The position numbers and the translations under genes are program-made. Shown here piece by piece: positions 28,201 to 34,648 of a stretch of DNA of 64,000 bases. The stretch comes from VXYL01 sp965116935 (lineage in GTDB: Bacteria > Pseudomonadota > Gammaproteobacteria > Pseudomonadales > Azotimanducaceae). The notes below the pieces were generated by a model. It saw nothing but the letters and a program-made list of their open reading frames with translations. It made no database searches and was not told the origin of the DNA. The DNA lies in NCBI GenBank assembly GCA_965116935.1, contig OZ220737.1, forward strand, positions 2,170,001 to 2,234,000, written 5' to 3'. Position 1 is the stretch's first letter. Each line of letters starts with the position of its first letter.

Positions 28201-28511
28201 AGTGGCGTTCGCGAATCGAGAGTCACGAGGATGTCATCGAACGCATGCGTTCGGGACCTCAACATCCGGAGAATGGGGCTGTCGAGGCGCTCTATGAAGT
28301 CGAGAGGGCCGAGGCCTACGAGGATGTGGTTGCATACGCGCGCCAAGCCATGATAGACGTGGAGGCCGGGCGGGACCCGGGTCCCGAGCTCATGCGTCAC
28401 ATCACGGCACTCGAGTCGAGGCCATTCCTAGACGGCGAAAATGGCGCAGGGGAGGCGTCGATACTGCGCGCGATGTACCAAGAGTACGTGAGCCTCCGCC
28501 TCCGCGGGTAG
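22278..28511 (+). CDS. 2077-residue T6SS-linked protein: beta-helix segment, repeats, and arrays of YxxV and PxxPxR motifs (presumed effector)
   Basis: Residues about 40-130 resemble a gp5C/VgrG needle beta-helix (runs of VxGxxxxTV, VEGHLSVKAFADTTLMGGG). They are followed by a GGIIGADEM region shared in style with the 51135 protein. The rest is acidic, Ala/Asp/Pro-rich and largely disordered-looking, with several repeat sets. Four tandem units of about 20 residues lie at 430-500 (VGRLDEG, VARVDDG, VARFDED, VSRFDAD). Four copies of an 80-residue domain follow (about 724-808, 833-912, 939-1021, 1062-1140; core WDGVxHxxA...YKYGNFKLQVD). Three tandem units of about 21 residues lie at 1780-1841 (DDAKDFExVSDWI). 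Seven Y-x-x-[VIL] motifs sit at Y311, 331, 375, 600, 691, 1500 and 1550. Five PxxPx[RK] motifs sit at 383-388, 1171-1176, 1439-1444, 1456-1461 and 1569-1574. No known toxin domain is visible in the helical C-terminus. The gene follows DUF2169. I infer an effector or extended spike. Confidence 0.75.
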   Translation: MAEAVEINEAGAGERFALEVRAEKLRTMAGGEWKRRGDSDKVAVGKGGLTDNVLGRERLDVRGSLTETVGASRTTVAADQDTRVEGHLSVKAFADTTLMGGGIQEAHIGGEVVVAGMSDDMVIGAGNRTTAPMSLWTGGIIGADEMLGSCFNDGSLIEAFAVCFEREYKCGVHHVNTATFSGTMYATKAAAFKKYWRSTRGVKNTLPGSGKGSESSSSSPPPSASAASAVQQGSSAATGAGRAAHSGNRADGGGAVGVLGQTDDVNNAVTVAQTAPDIDNTHMANSADLLNETNELSNAGTIDEIADVDGYTTVEGANNLRADYLADDPAYSTVAEANDMRNQFQVQAVPQAQQDPPATAGAASPPPSTGGEDIYSSVGDLAPPLPERTEQRFYGTDNTPFFADVQPLPDGVDGVEDTLRVDSLDEAESTLTDIGEVGRLDEGRAEGPAADVGGVARVDDGVAEGPTTDIGGVARFDEDVAGGTLTEIDSVSRFDADVATQGSDTLAGADNAPAVLDEQAVVVNVHGDDVSLTPGADVSGQSAFQAAPDAGSQGGIADTSADLAAKASGDPTVTSPRGEAASEWAPSPGTSAGSSDDPAYSTVSDMVETRNQYLSGVDDAAENDELTFVKIDWSKAREPEPENADALRPYSEADMLRPYNGRTEPAPLPAGVDEPAPLPLGVDDPAADGIYSSLDSDRLGTGAMRPDAEVHDADFSRQAPDGQETIRVAMPREGTDEHRSWDGVLHLDAVDGDAFFKGDGNAELVITGEAGINLQRVENGLKPDDFEDMGDGLWKYKYADGNYTIQVDRVDWTSSDEAQAVQWARERHEARSMVQLDYPAAGTTVDGEPWDGVLHISSAEADKIMNSDGGRFVLHKDGQSVVTDMDDFELVSESTGFYHHKTANYNLQIDAPVAGVDELASVDELADAGAAATGADAPRTIRLDYPANYAAVNEDGSPVWDGVVHVSAEDFDEVMNKGGIFATYDGGEPVSVLGMDQFTLGDDGLYKYKYGNFKLQVDAVPTAGVDDVADATALKSAADAADISSLDEAATAPQVAAAPGPQPMRLETPQDPNWDGMYVVDQVQARDMVENGGVVNWTSPSGVEYNLSRSDFQEFPGNGYTHYIFEPDSGERGFVLEVVPNAGAGSSDAGDLAGDAARYAAGLDAADDTPPPLPPRNPGMVPEDGSPVGSFANGDTYQGDSKWIEDLDFSSDQDWYNGYQDYLDDFPEDYVAEMDRKKGDRNWLYSREPVVVRGPGPDGDPVRGSKGQLYKTKYNGPGQGVYGPLDTDVLDFVAGPRNYDAGSMSLMDSRPGAWPVDTTNAMDFNSSAMWSQAMPMESAWGTSEQGAAEALAQSTDIVSSADSIEEATALVDNAPMTTTLADAADAPMATVQGDELHVTGLDDHFAATPGERGGVTTADVNAPVEDLPVLRGEVEEAPPPVPVKQRNRIQAEETPPPIPVKQRHRVDVQVPAAGAGAADDAVDESPARYLMDAREDDLIYVQIDWSKSAQPQPADFPAPDLTRNKLAEMADVPYDGNPMIRATADDPMEYASIGYMPNPDPEVDPDVGPPLPPRRNEQAPVVQGAPPEIPRYTTEEGQLGASRTFNKQTGEWEYSDFNLWEQHQEGYRQNMGVSVDQVVDFDEAGRPIIERGNGQLFASKSDFYKTYPEIAAMRKNGELTSDETTLIFNAVNATGTIDGSEVNHAIKELQAQKAQQAQQAVNAQAQVTALDDVATLHDDLADVSRHMADANALNTPDAATALDETTGAWFDNMAQARGAGDMDDAKDFELRSVWIQGASTGDMDDAKDFENVSDWIKAAPADDLDDAKDFEDVSDWIGAGASPPTNPNSSEVNVPQGDALPANFDTEGALARLDQEIELQQQELARLMADPEADPSDVARVQAELGARSIAKSEIEAGRDPRPTLYGMAEYQRSLGGDPEVVAAYSDTAEYFGGAAGDFNHFDGTDVDTSELLTEWRSRIESHEDVIERMRSGPQHPENGAVEALYEVERAEAYEDVVAYARQAMIDVEAGRDPGPELMRHITALESRPFLDGENGAGEASILRAMYQEYVSLRLRG

Positions 28512-28521
28512 CGAAGGGAAC

Positions 28522-28606
28522 GGCTTCGGAGGGAAGGCATCCTGCCTTGAGAAGAAGGCGCCTAACGGCGCCAGGGAAGGCAGAATGCCTTCCCTCCGAA
28601 GGCTCC
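28522..28606. repeat. Long imperfect inverted repeat (AGGGAAGGCAT-type hairpin)
   Basis: Just downstream of the giant gene lie arms of the form GCTTCGGAGGGAAGGCAT and their inverse (ATGCCTTCCCTCCGAAGGC), with a smaller GGCGCC stem between. The same core occurs at 40607-40816, 47445-47571, 56001-56233 and 58303-58535. It may act incidentally as a transcription stop after the T6SS run. The remaining DNA up to 28852 shows no gene. Confidence 0.65.
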
Positions 28607-28852
28607 CGCCTTGTCATGCGCTAACGAGAGACGTACCCGCCACACACCCACCCATTTCGTCCCACACACATAGTGGGCGATGTCTCACGGTGACAGGGCT
28701 GCTCGGAGGCTGTTGCGCCGGAGGCGACCGGCTGGTCGTGGGCGACCGTGTGCCGCTGGCGCGTCAGCGGCCCGGCATTGCCCGGGGTTCCCTGCTCGCG
28801 GAACAGATCATGTAACCGGCGCAGCGGCGTTGGACAACCGCCGGCATCGGGC

Positions 28853-29206
28853 TCAATACCAGCGCATCTCGCCGGCGAGGCCGGCTGCGGTCGCGGCGAC
28901 GACCAGGATGCTCGCCTGCTCGGAAGCGGCGATCAGCATGCCGCCCAGCGGGAGTCGGTGCCTCTGCGCCGTCCACCCGACCCAAATGAAGGCGGCGGCT
29001 GCAACGGACAGCGGGATGGGACCGCCCTCCAGAAGATGCCAGGCCGCCGCGATCGCGCTCCATGTTGCGAGGCCCGCGGCGACCGGGACGAGGAAGTGGT
29101 TTACGCACCGGCGCAGACGGCTCGCGAGTTCAGCCGTGGCTCTAGCCGGCAGCCCCAGCAGGACGGCGGCGATCGTCGCGACGTAGGCGATGACTGTGGC
29201 GGCCAC
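28853..29206 (-). CDS. Small hypothetical membrane protein downstream of tssA
   Basis: An open frame continues past the tssA stop. Its strongly hydrophobic section (117 residues from the GTG at 29206) has four probable membrane helices: VAATVIAYVATIAAVLLGL, FLVPVAAGLATWSAIAAAWHLL, IPLSVAAAAFIWVGW, and LGGMLIAASEQASILVVAATAAGL. The helices contain no charged residues other than one Glu in the last, while the loops are Arg-rich, as expected of a real inner-membrane protein. No good Shine-Dalgarno supports the GTG, so the start is uncertain. The function is unknown. It would be the last gene of the tssK-tssA unit. Confidence 0.4.
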   Translation of the reverse strand: MAATVIAYVATIAAVLLGLPARATAELASRLRRCVNHFLVPVAAGLATWSAIAAAWHLLEGGPIPLSVAAAAFIWVGWTAQRHRLPLGGMLIAASEQASILVVAATAAGLAGEMRWY

Positions 29207-29319
29207 GGCTCCGCTACCAACCGCTCCGGCGGCGGGCCGCCCCGCCGTCGCCGCGCCTTGGGGTCGACGATGCGGGGGCCGTTGGCGCCGGCACCGGGCC
29301 GGAGGCGCCGCGCAACGGG

Positions 29320-30192
29320 TCAGGCGGTGTCGAGCCGCTTCTTGATCGCCTCTAGGAGCTGTTCGAGCGTGACGCCGGCTTCGCGCATGGCCTCGGCGAT
29401 GGCGATGATGTCGGCGTCGCGCCAGGTGGCCAGCAGCCGGAGCACCGGGATGGCCGGCGAGTGGCCGTTTTGCAGGGTCATCAGCTGCAGCGTGTGTTCG
29501 AGCGCGTCCCAGGCGTCGGTGACGGCCGGAGCTGCAGCGGCGGCGCCTGCCTGCCCCGCTGGCGCATCGCCCGGTTGCTCGGCAGGTGCGCCGGTACCCT
29601 CGCCGACGAGCTTGCGGAGCGCGCTCCACGCATCCCGCGGGGACGCGAGGTCGCTGCCGAAGGCCGGCTCGAGACGGGTCGTCCAAGCCTCGAAAACGGA
29701 CGCCAGCAGCTCCCTCGTCTGCGTCTGATCCGCCGGCGAGGGCGCCGTCCCCCAGCCCACGGTCTCGACGAGAACGGGTATGCGGCCGACGAGCTTGGCG
29801 AGTGGCGCATTGCGTTCGCCGAGGTCGCCGTCCTCCTCGTCTGCGCGGGGGTGGAAGCCGGCGTCCGGGTCTGCCCAGGTTTCGGCCACGGTCACAAGGT
29901 CGTTGAGCGTGTCGGCGAAACCCACAAGGCCGCGCTGGCGCCAGATCGCCTCGGCGAGCATCGCCAGGACGCGCATGTCCTTGGTGGTGGCGCACAGGCG
30001 CTGCGCGGATGCGATGGCCTCGTCGAGGTGGGTGTCCTGGCCGTCTTCCGGCTCGCCCTCGACGACGTCGGGGGCGTCCGCCGTCGCCATCTCGAAGGCG
30101 TGTTCGAGGGCCGCGAAATCGGGCTCCCAGCGCAGGTCGGTGCCGCAGGGGGCGTCTTCCGAGATGGGATCGAGGAGCATCTGGTCAGGCAC
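29320..30192 (-). CDS. tssA: T6SS cap protein TssA (short form)
   Basis: TssA primes and caps tube/sheath growth. The N-terminal ImpA_N region is clear: LLDPISEDAPCGTDLRWEPDFAALEHAFE (the family's ISxxxPxGxDL motif, residues 6-35), then KDMRVLAMLAEAIWRQRGLVGFADTLNDLVTVAETWADPDAGFHPRADEEDGDLGERNAPLAKL, which matches the W-P-x-x-x-P-x-x-D-x-D-x-x-x-R-x-N-x-L motif. After an Ala/Pro linker, a C-terminal helical segment is short (about 65 residues), so the protein (290 residues) lacks the long variable C-terminus of many TssA types. It starts with GTG at 30192, 5 nt after AAGGAGG. It lies just downstream of tssK on the same strand. Confidence 0.85.
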   Translation of the reverse strand: MPDQMLLDPISEDAPCGTDLRWEPDFAALEHAFEMATADAPDVVEGEPEDGQDTHLDEAIASAQRLCATTKDMRVLAMLAEAIWRQRGLVGFADTLNDLVTVAETWADPDAGFHPRADEEDGDLGERNAPLAKLVGRIPVLVETVGWGTAPSPADQTQTRELLASVFEAWTTRLEPAFGSDLASPRDAWSALRKLVGEGTGAPAEQPGDAPAGQAGAAAAAPAVTDAWDALEHTLQLMTLQNGHSPAIPVLRLLATWRDADIIAIAEAMREAGVTLEQLLEAIKKRLDTA

Positions 30193-30299
30193 GGCGGCCT
30201 CCTTGAACGTGCGCCGGCTGTCTGGCCGGCGTTTGGCTTGCGACTAGGGTGAGCGCGGGTTCGGGGCGTCTGCCGCCCGGAATCCGCTGCCGGCGACGG

Positions 30300-31553
30300 T
30301 CACGCCTGCGCCGGACCGCCGACCCACGAGGGCCGCGGCGCGTTCGGCGTCGGCGAGCCGATGTCGGCGCTGTCGGTCCCCTCGGCGGTGAGTATGGAAA
30401 ACGACGTGTTGAGGGGCGGCGCCGTCTCGGCCGCGAGCGCGAGTTCGCGCTGCCCGCCCCGCCACGCGGGGTCGTCGTTGACCTGGTAGAGGGCGAGCAG
30501 GGGTCCGCTCGACACGCCGATGGTGGGGTCGCGCTCGATCGGCTGGCGCCCGCAGCCGGACACGCGCCGCGTCAGCGCGTCCTGGATGCGGTCCGGCGCG
30601 GCGAGGGCGGCGCCGTCGAGCCAGGCGCGGGCGGCGATGAGTTCGGCCGGACGCGAGACCTCGATGACCAGAAGCAGGTTGCCGGGGGGCATCGAGCCGA
30701 CGGTCAGGATGCCGTCCTGGTCGCGGAAGGACACCGTGCGGAAGGGCAGCCCGATGCCCGATGCCGCCGTCTCGGCGGCATAGAGCAGCCGCCGCAGCGA
30801 GCCGCGCTGGTCCGCGGGGTCCCACGGCCGCTGGAGGCGCTCGAACACGCCTGCGGCCGCGCGGACGCCGAGCGCGAGACGCAGGGCCTCGGCGCCGAGC
30901 CCCCACGGGGACATGACCGGGGCGCCAAGCAGTGCCTCGATGGTGCCCACGCCCTGTGCAAGGTGGGTCACCACCTGGGTCATGGTGCGGGCGACCGGCC
31001 GGTTTTCCGCGCCGGGAAGGCGCAGGGTCGTCATGAACCCGGAGGCGATGGCGGCGAGATTGCCGATCTGCCGGTTCGCCTCCTGGCGCAGCGGATGGTC
31101 CTGGCCGACGAGCAGGGCCGGGGGCGACCAGTCTGCCGTGTGGCTCCAGGCGCCGCCCCGGAACGTCAGGCGGGCGACGGGCAGCGAGGACTCGCTCGGC
31201 ACGTCGTCGTCGCCGAGGAAGAGGCTGGTGCGCCCGTCGTCCGGGCGGCGGACCACATGGAACCTCGCCTCTTCGCCGTCCTCGCCGGCCGGGAGGGTGG
31301 CGGCGAGATGCGTGTTGAGGAACGGCTGGCCGTTCGGAAGGATGCCGTGGGACGTGACGCGGAGCTGGCCGCTGGCCAGCGCCGTCTCGTCGACCTGCAC
31401 TTGCGAGAAGCCCCACGGCCATGGATCGGCGATCAGCGCCGAGATGTGCGCGAGGGCGGCCGCCCGATGGTCGGCCATCTCGAAATGGCCGGGCTCGAGG
31501 ACCATGCCGTTGGTCCAGGCCACGGCGGCGGGAATGTCGGGAACAGTGCTCAT
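30300..31553 (-). CDS. tssK: T6SS baseplate protein TssK
   Basis: TssK links the baseplate to the membrane complex. The 417-residue protein opens with the diagnostic VAWTNGMVLEPGHFEMADHR (family W-x-x-G-M-x-L-x-P-Q-H-F-Q). It continues with PWPWGFSQVQVDETALASGQL, matching the Y-x-W-G-x-x-x-L-x-L-D block, and GILPNGQPFLN. The helical middle and C-terminal half are less conserved, with Leu/Ala-rich helices and ILTVGSMPPGNLLLVIE. It is slightly shorter than the roughly 440-450 residue norm. It is the most upstream gene of the minus-strand tssK-tssA unit. The DNA just upstream (31554-31738) leads straight into insertion-sequence debris. Confidence 0.9.
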   Translation of the reverse strand: MSTVPDIPAAVAWTNGMVLEPGHFEMADHRAAALAHISALIADPWPWGFSQVQVDETALASGQLRVTSHGILPNGQPFLNTHLAATLPAGEDGEEARFHVVRRPDDGRTSLFLGDDDVPSESSLPVARLTFRGGAWSHTADWSPPALLVGQDHPLRQEANRQIGNLAAIASGFMTTLRLPGAENRPVARTMTQVVTHLAQGVGTIEALLGAPVMSPWGLGAEALRLALGVRAAAGVFERLQRPWDPADQRGSLRRLLYAAETAASGIGLPFRTVSFRDQDGILTVGSMPPGNLLLVIEVSRPAELIAARAWLDGAALAAPDRIQDALTRRVSGCGRQPIERDPTIGVSSGPLLALYQVNDDPAWRGGQRELALAAETAPPLNTSFSILTAEGTDSADIGSPTPNAPRPSWVGGPAQA

Positions 31554-31738
31554 GTCGGTCCGCTACCCATGTGATGGCTGTTGTTGGTGGAGGGCGTTGG
31601 CTCCCGGCGGCAGGACCCGCTCGGTCGATGACCCGTGATCGGGCAACCCGCCCCTGCGCCGATCATACCGTGACGGCTTTCGCGCGCCAACCGTCTGTAC
31701 GGGCTCCGGCACTGGCTCAACACTTTTGGCACTGAGGA

Positions 31739-32320
31739 CTAGGCAGCCTCTTGAGCGACAAGGTACTCGTTCGGGGTTCGATAGGCGAGCGATGCGTGAG
31801 GACGCTCGTAGTTGAAGAAGAACTCGTACCTGGCGAGCTGCGGGGCGACGTGCTCGACGGTCAGGGGTCCGCCGTAGAGGTTCCAGAACTCGGCTCGCGC
31901 CGAGCGGTTGGTTCTCTCCACGCAGCCGTTCCATTGCGGCCTGCGCGGCGGCAGTACGTGCAGCGGGACGCCGAGCTCCTCGCAGGCCTCCTCGAAGTCG
32001 GCCGCCATTCATGGCGCATGAACATCGCTGCCGCCGTTGACCTGGATGGACAGCACCGGGAACGGCAGGGCGCCGACCAGATCCCCGAGGAAGCGTCTGG
32101 CGTTGCCGGCGGTGGCCCGCGTGAAGACCCGCGCCACCATGAACCTCGACACGGGGCAGACCGCGCGGAACTCCTTCAGCGTGCGCCCCTCGCAGGTGTA
32201 GGTCATGTGGTCCACCTGCACCAGTTCCCCGGCCCTGGTGGCCTTGGCGCCGTACTTCCAGCGCCGCGCCCACTTGGCGAAGCGGCGCCGCCTCTTGGGC
32301 TTGACGCGGCCTTCGCAGAA
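31739..32320 (-). pseudogene. 3' part of an IS481-type DDE transposase, interrupted by an in-frame stop
   Basis: The frame contains an integrase-core domain: WARRWKYG...GELVQVDHMTY, EFRAVCPVSRFMVARVFTRATAGNARRFL, LPFPVLSIQVNGGSD, and after a stop EEACEELGVPLHVLPPRRPQWNGCVERTNRSARAEFW. The end is YERPHASLAYRTPNEYL. The first catalytic Asp (QVDHM) and the Glu (CVERTN) remain, but the second Asp in the usual VDGGSE is Asn here. A TGA (about 32009-32011) cuts the frame, with an ATG right after it in the same phase. The N-terminal helix-turn-helix is missing. This is an inactive remnant joined directly to the ftsH fragment upstream. The two can be read as one open frame, which is a chance fusion. 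Confidence 0.75.
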
Positions 32321-33229
32321 GGACGGGTCGCCTATGGCGTCAGGGTCGGGTTGGGAGTCGTCCTTGTCTTCTGTTGGGGGTGGGGGGTCTGGGGGCAGGA
32401 CGACCCTAGGTTTGGCGCCGGCCATGATGTTGTCGGCCTGCTCGGGGGTTAGGGTCTCGAGTTCCACCAGGGCATCAGCCATCTTGTAGAGCTTGTCCTC
32501 GTGTTCGGTGAGGATGGCCTTGGCGGCGGCGTAGCAGTCGTCGATGATCTTGCGCACTTCCTCGTCGATCTCGCGGGCCGTTTCGGCGGAGATGGACTTC
32601 GGCTGGGTGCCAGCGGACATGCCGAGGAACACCTCGCGGTCTTCCTCGTCGTAGAGCAGCGGACCCATGCGTTCCGAGAGGCCCCACTTGGTGACCATGT
32701 TGCGCGCCAACTGGCTCGCGCGCTCGATGTCGTTGGAAGCGCCGGTGGTCACGCCGTCCGGGCCGTTCACCATTTCCTCGGCGATGCGGCCGCCGAACAG
32801 GGTCATGATCTGGCTCTTGATCGACATCCGGCTCATGCTGTAGCGGTCTTCGTCCGGCAGGAACTGGGTGAGGCCGAGCGCCCGCCCGCGGGGGACGATG
32901 GTGATCTTGTAGAGCTTGTCGAACTCGGGCACCGAGCGGCCGACGATGGCGTGGCCGGACTCGTGGAAGGCGGTGTTGCGCTTTTCCTTCTCCGACATGA
33001 CCATCGACTTGCGCTCGGCGCCCATCATGATCTTGTCCTTGGCCTTCTCGAACTCGATCATCTCGACAAGCTTCTTGCCGCCCCTAGCGGCGAAGAGCGC
33101 CGCCTCGTTGACGATGTTCTCGAGGTCTGCCCCGGAGAAGCCCGGCGAGCCGCGGGCGATGATGGAGGCGTCCACGTCTTCCGACAGCGGCACACGCTGC
33201 ATGTGCACCTTGAGGATCTGTTCGCGCAT
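32321..33229 (-). pseudogene. ftsH: 5'-truncated ftsH (protease domain only)
   Basis: The translation starts at REQILKVHMQRVPLSEDVD, which corresponds to the end of the AAA+ module of FtsH. It runs through GFSGADLENIVNEAALFAAR, KAKDKIMMGAERKSMVMSEKEK, the zinc-protease site HESGH, RGRALGLTQFLPDEDRYS, FGGRIAEEM, GASNDIERASQLARNMVTKWGLSE and the C-terminal DEEVRKIIDDCYAAAKAIL. Both membrane helices, Walker A, Walker B and most of the second region of homology are absent. The 3' end runs into the transposase relic near 32320. A functional FtsH is membrane-bound and needs the ATPase, so this copy should be dead. An intact ftsH is expected elsewhere in the genome. The junction near 33230 marks a recombination point. 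Confidence 0.85.
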
Positions 33230-33331
33230 CGGCGACCTTACGACTGGCGACGCCTCCCTGCCGGCCTTCGTGGCCGACTTCGACGACTACCATGGCGTGG
33301 AGGACGGGACGCGTGTGTGTCCAATTTGAGC

Positions 33332-34355
33332 CTACATGCCCCTGCCTTGCACCAACTCCATCACCAGAAAGCTCGACCAGAGTGGCTCCTGAATGTGGTC
33401 CGCCGCCACGACGGCCACGAGGAAGCGACGCTCGCGGCCGTCGATCGTGAGGTTCACAGGCTCTGCCTGATGCGGTGCCAGGCTTGACGTAAACTGGGAT
33501 TTCGTGTCATCGCTGCCACACGGAAACACCTCGTAATCGGCGTAGCTCTCGGCGAAGGAAAGCACGCGTAGGCGCATTGGGAGGCGTCTTCCAAGGCACG
33601 GGCCACTCCATCCCCACTCGCGAGGGGCGCTTGCGGGGAGGCTCTGGTCGTTTGTCAGATGAAGCCTTTTCGGCCCGTACACTTCCGCCGGCGCAAGGTG
33701 TGCGGGCGGCCTTGGTGGTGGCAGGATGCCCGCGAGACTCGCTTGGCCGATGCGTTGGGTCGCGTTCACCTCCTCCCCCAACACCAGAACTGCGTTGCCA
33801 CGCTCTGCCCGTTCCAGCCTGAGCGGCAATCGTCCGGGGCGCGGTGCCTCGACCGTTTGCGTGGCGCCGGACGCGGGATCGGTGAATAGCACGTTGATGG
33901 GCGCGGCCGTCTGCTCGTCGATCGCGAACCAGCCCTTCGCTGGCCTTGCGTGTTTGTAGAGGTCAGGGTGTTTGACGGCGAGGTGTTGCGGCGCGGTCGA
34001 AACCCTCCGGCTTTCGCAACTCTCGAAGCTGCGACTCGAGGGGCGCATTGAACAGCCAGATGCTGGCAAGCAGCACAGCCGCGCTTCCGCCCACCTTGAC
34101 GGGGCCGAAGTTGAAGCCTGCGCTCGACACTCCGCCGAGGATGCCGTAGAGCAGAGTGGCCACGCTGCACGCGAGCAGTACGGCAATCACCATTGCCGGC
34201 GCAGCGCTGGCTTGGAACGACGCCAGCACCACACCGGATACGAGGCACCCGACAATCACGAACGCCACGAAAACGAACGGCCCGGTTCGACTCTCCGCCT
34301 TTCCTGCTGCTTCTGCTGCCGCGTTCGCGGGAGTTAGCGTCTGCTCTTCGTCCAT
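33332..34355 (-). pseudogene. Membrane protein of unknown function, apparently split by a frameshift
   Basis: The first part starts at the ATG at 34355 and encodes two or three membrane helices (FVFVAFVIVGCLVSGVVLASF, MVIAVLLACSVATLLYGIL, AAVLLASIWLF). It runs into RKPEGFDRAA before stopping at 33963. In the next frame the sequence continues without loss of coding character: QHLAVKHPDLYKHARPAKGWFAIDEQ onward to 33332. A one-base change near 33990-34000 would give one protein of about 340 residues, with an N-terminal membrane anchor and a soluble domain. The layout resembles the 258-residue protein at 35660. I cannot tell a real mutation from an assembly error or two coupled genes. The function is unknown. 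It is divergent from the DUF2235 gene. Confidence 0.5.
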
Positions 34356-34648
34356 CCGTTGGTCCCTTGGCCTGTGCGATTCCCATCAGCGAGTGCCACC
34401 CAATCGAGGGCGACCGTCGCGCATCTGTTCGCCGTGACACCGTAAATCCACGGGCGTTGAGCCGATTGTAGAACGTGAAAGCGTCGAAAGCGCGGGTATC
34501 ATGGTTACGGTTTGGTCGTTCGGCAGGGATCGGATTTCCGTTTGCAAGCCGCTCTGCGTCGCCATGCCAACGCCCTTAGACAACGCCGTTCGACGAAACC
34601 TGCACGTGCGAGTCGCGTTCGGTTCCATCCACGACATAAGGGGGTTCA

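Noticed and set aside
32009..33229. FtsH-transposase fusion as a real two-domain protein
   Set aside because: The FtsH part lacks its ATPase and membrane anchor, and the transposase part is cut by a stop with a mutated active site. A relic is the simpler reading.
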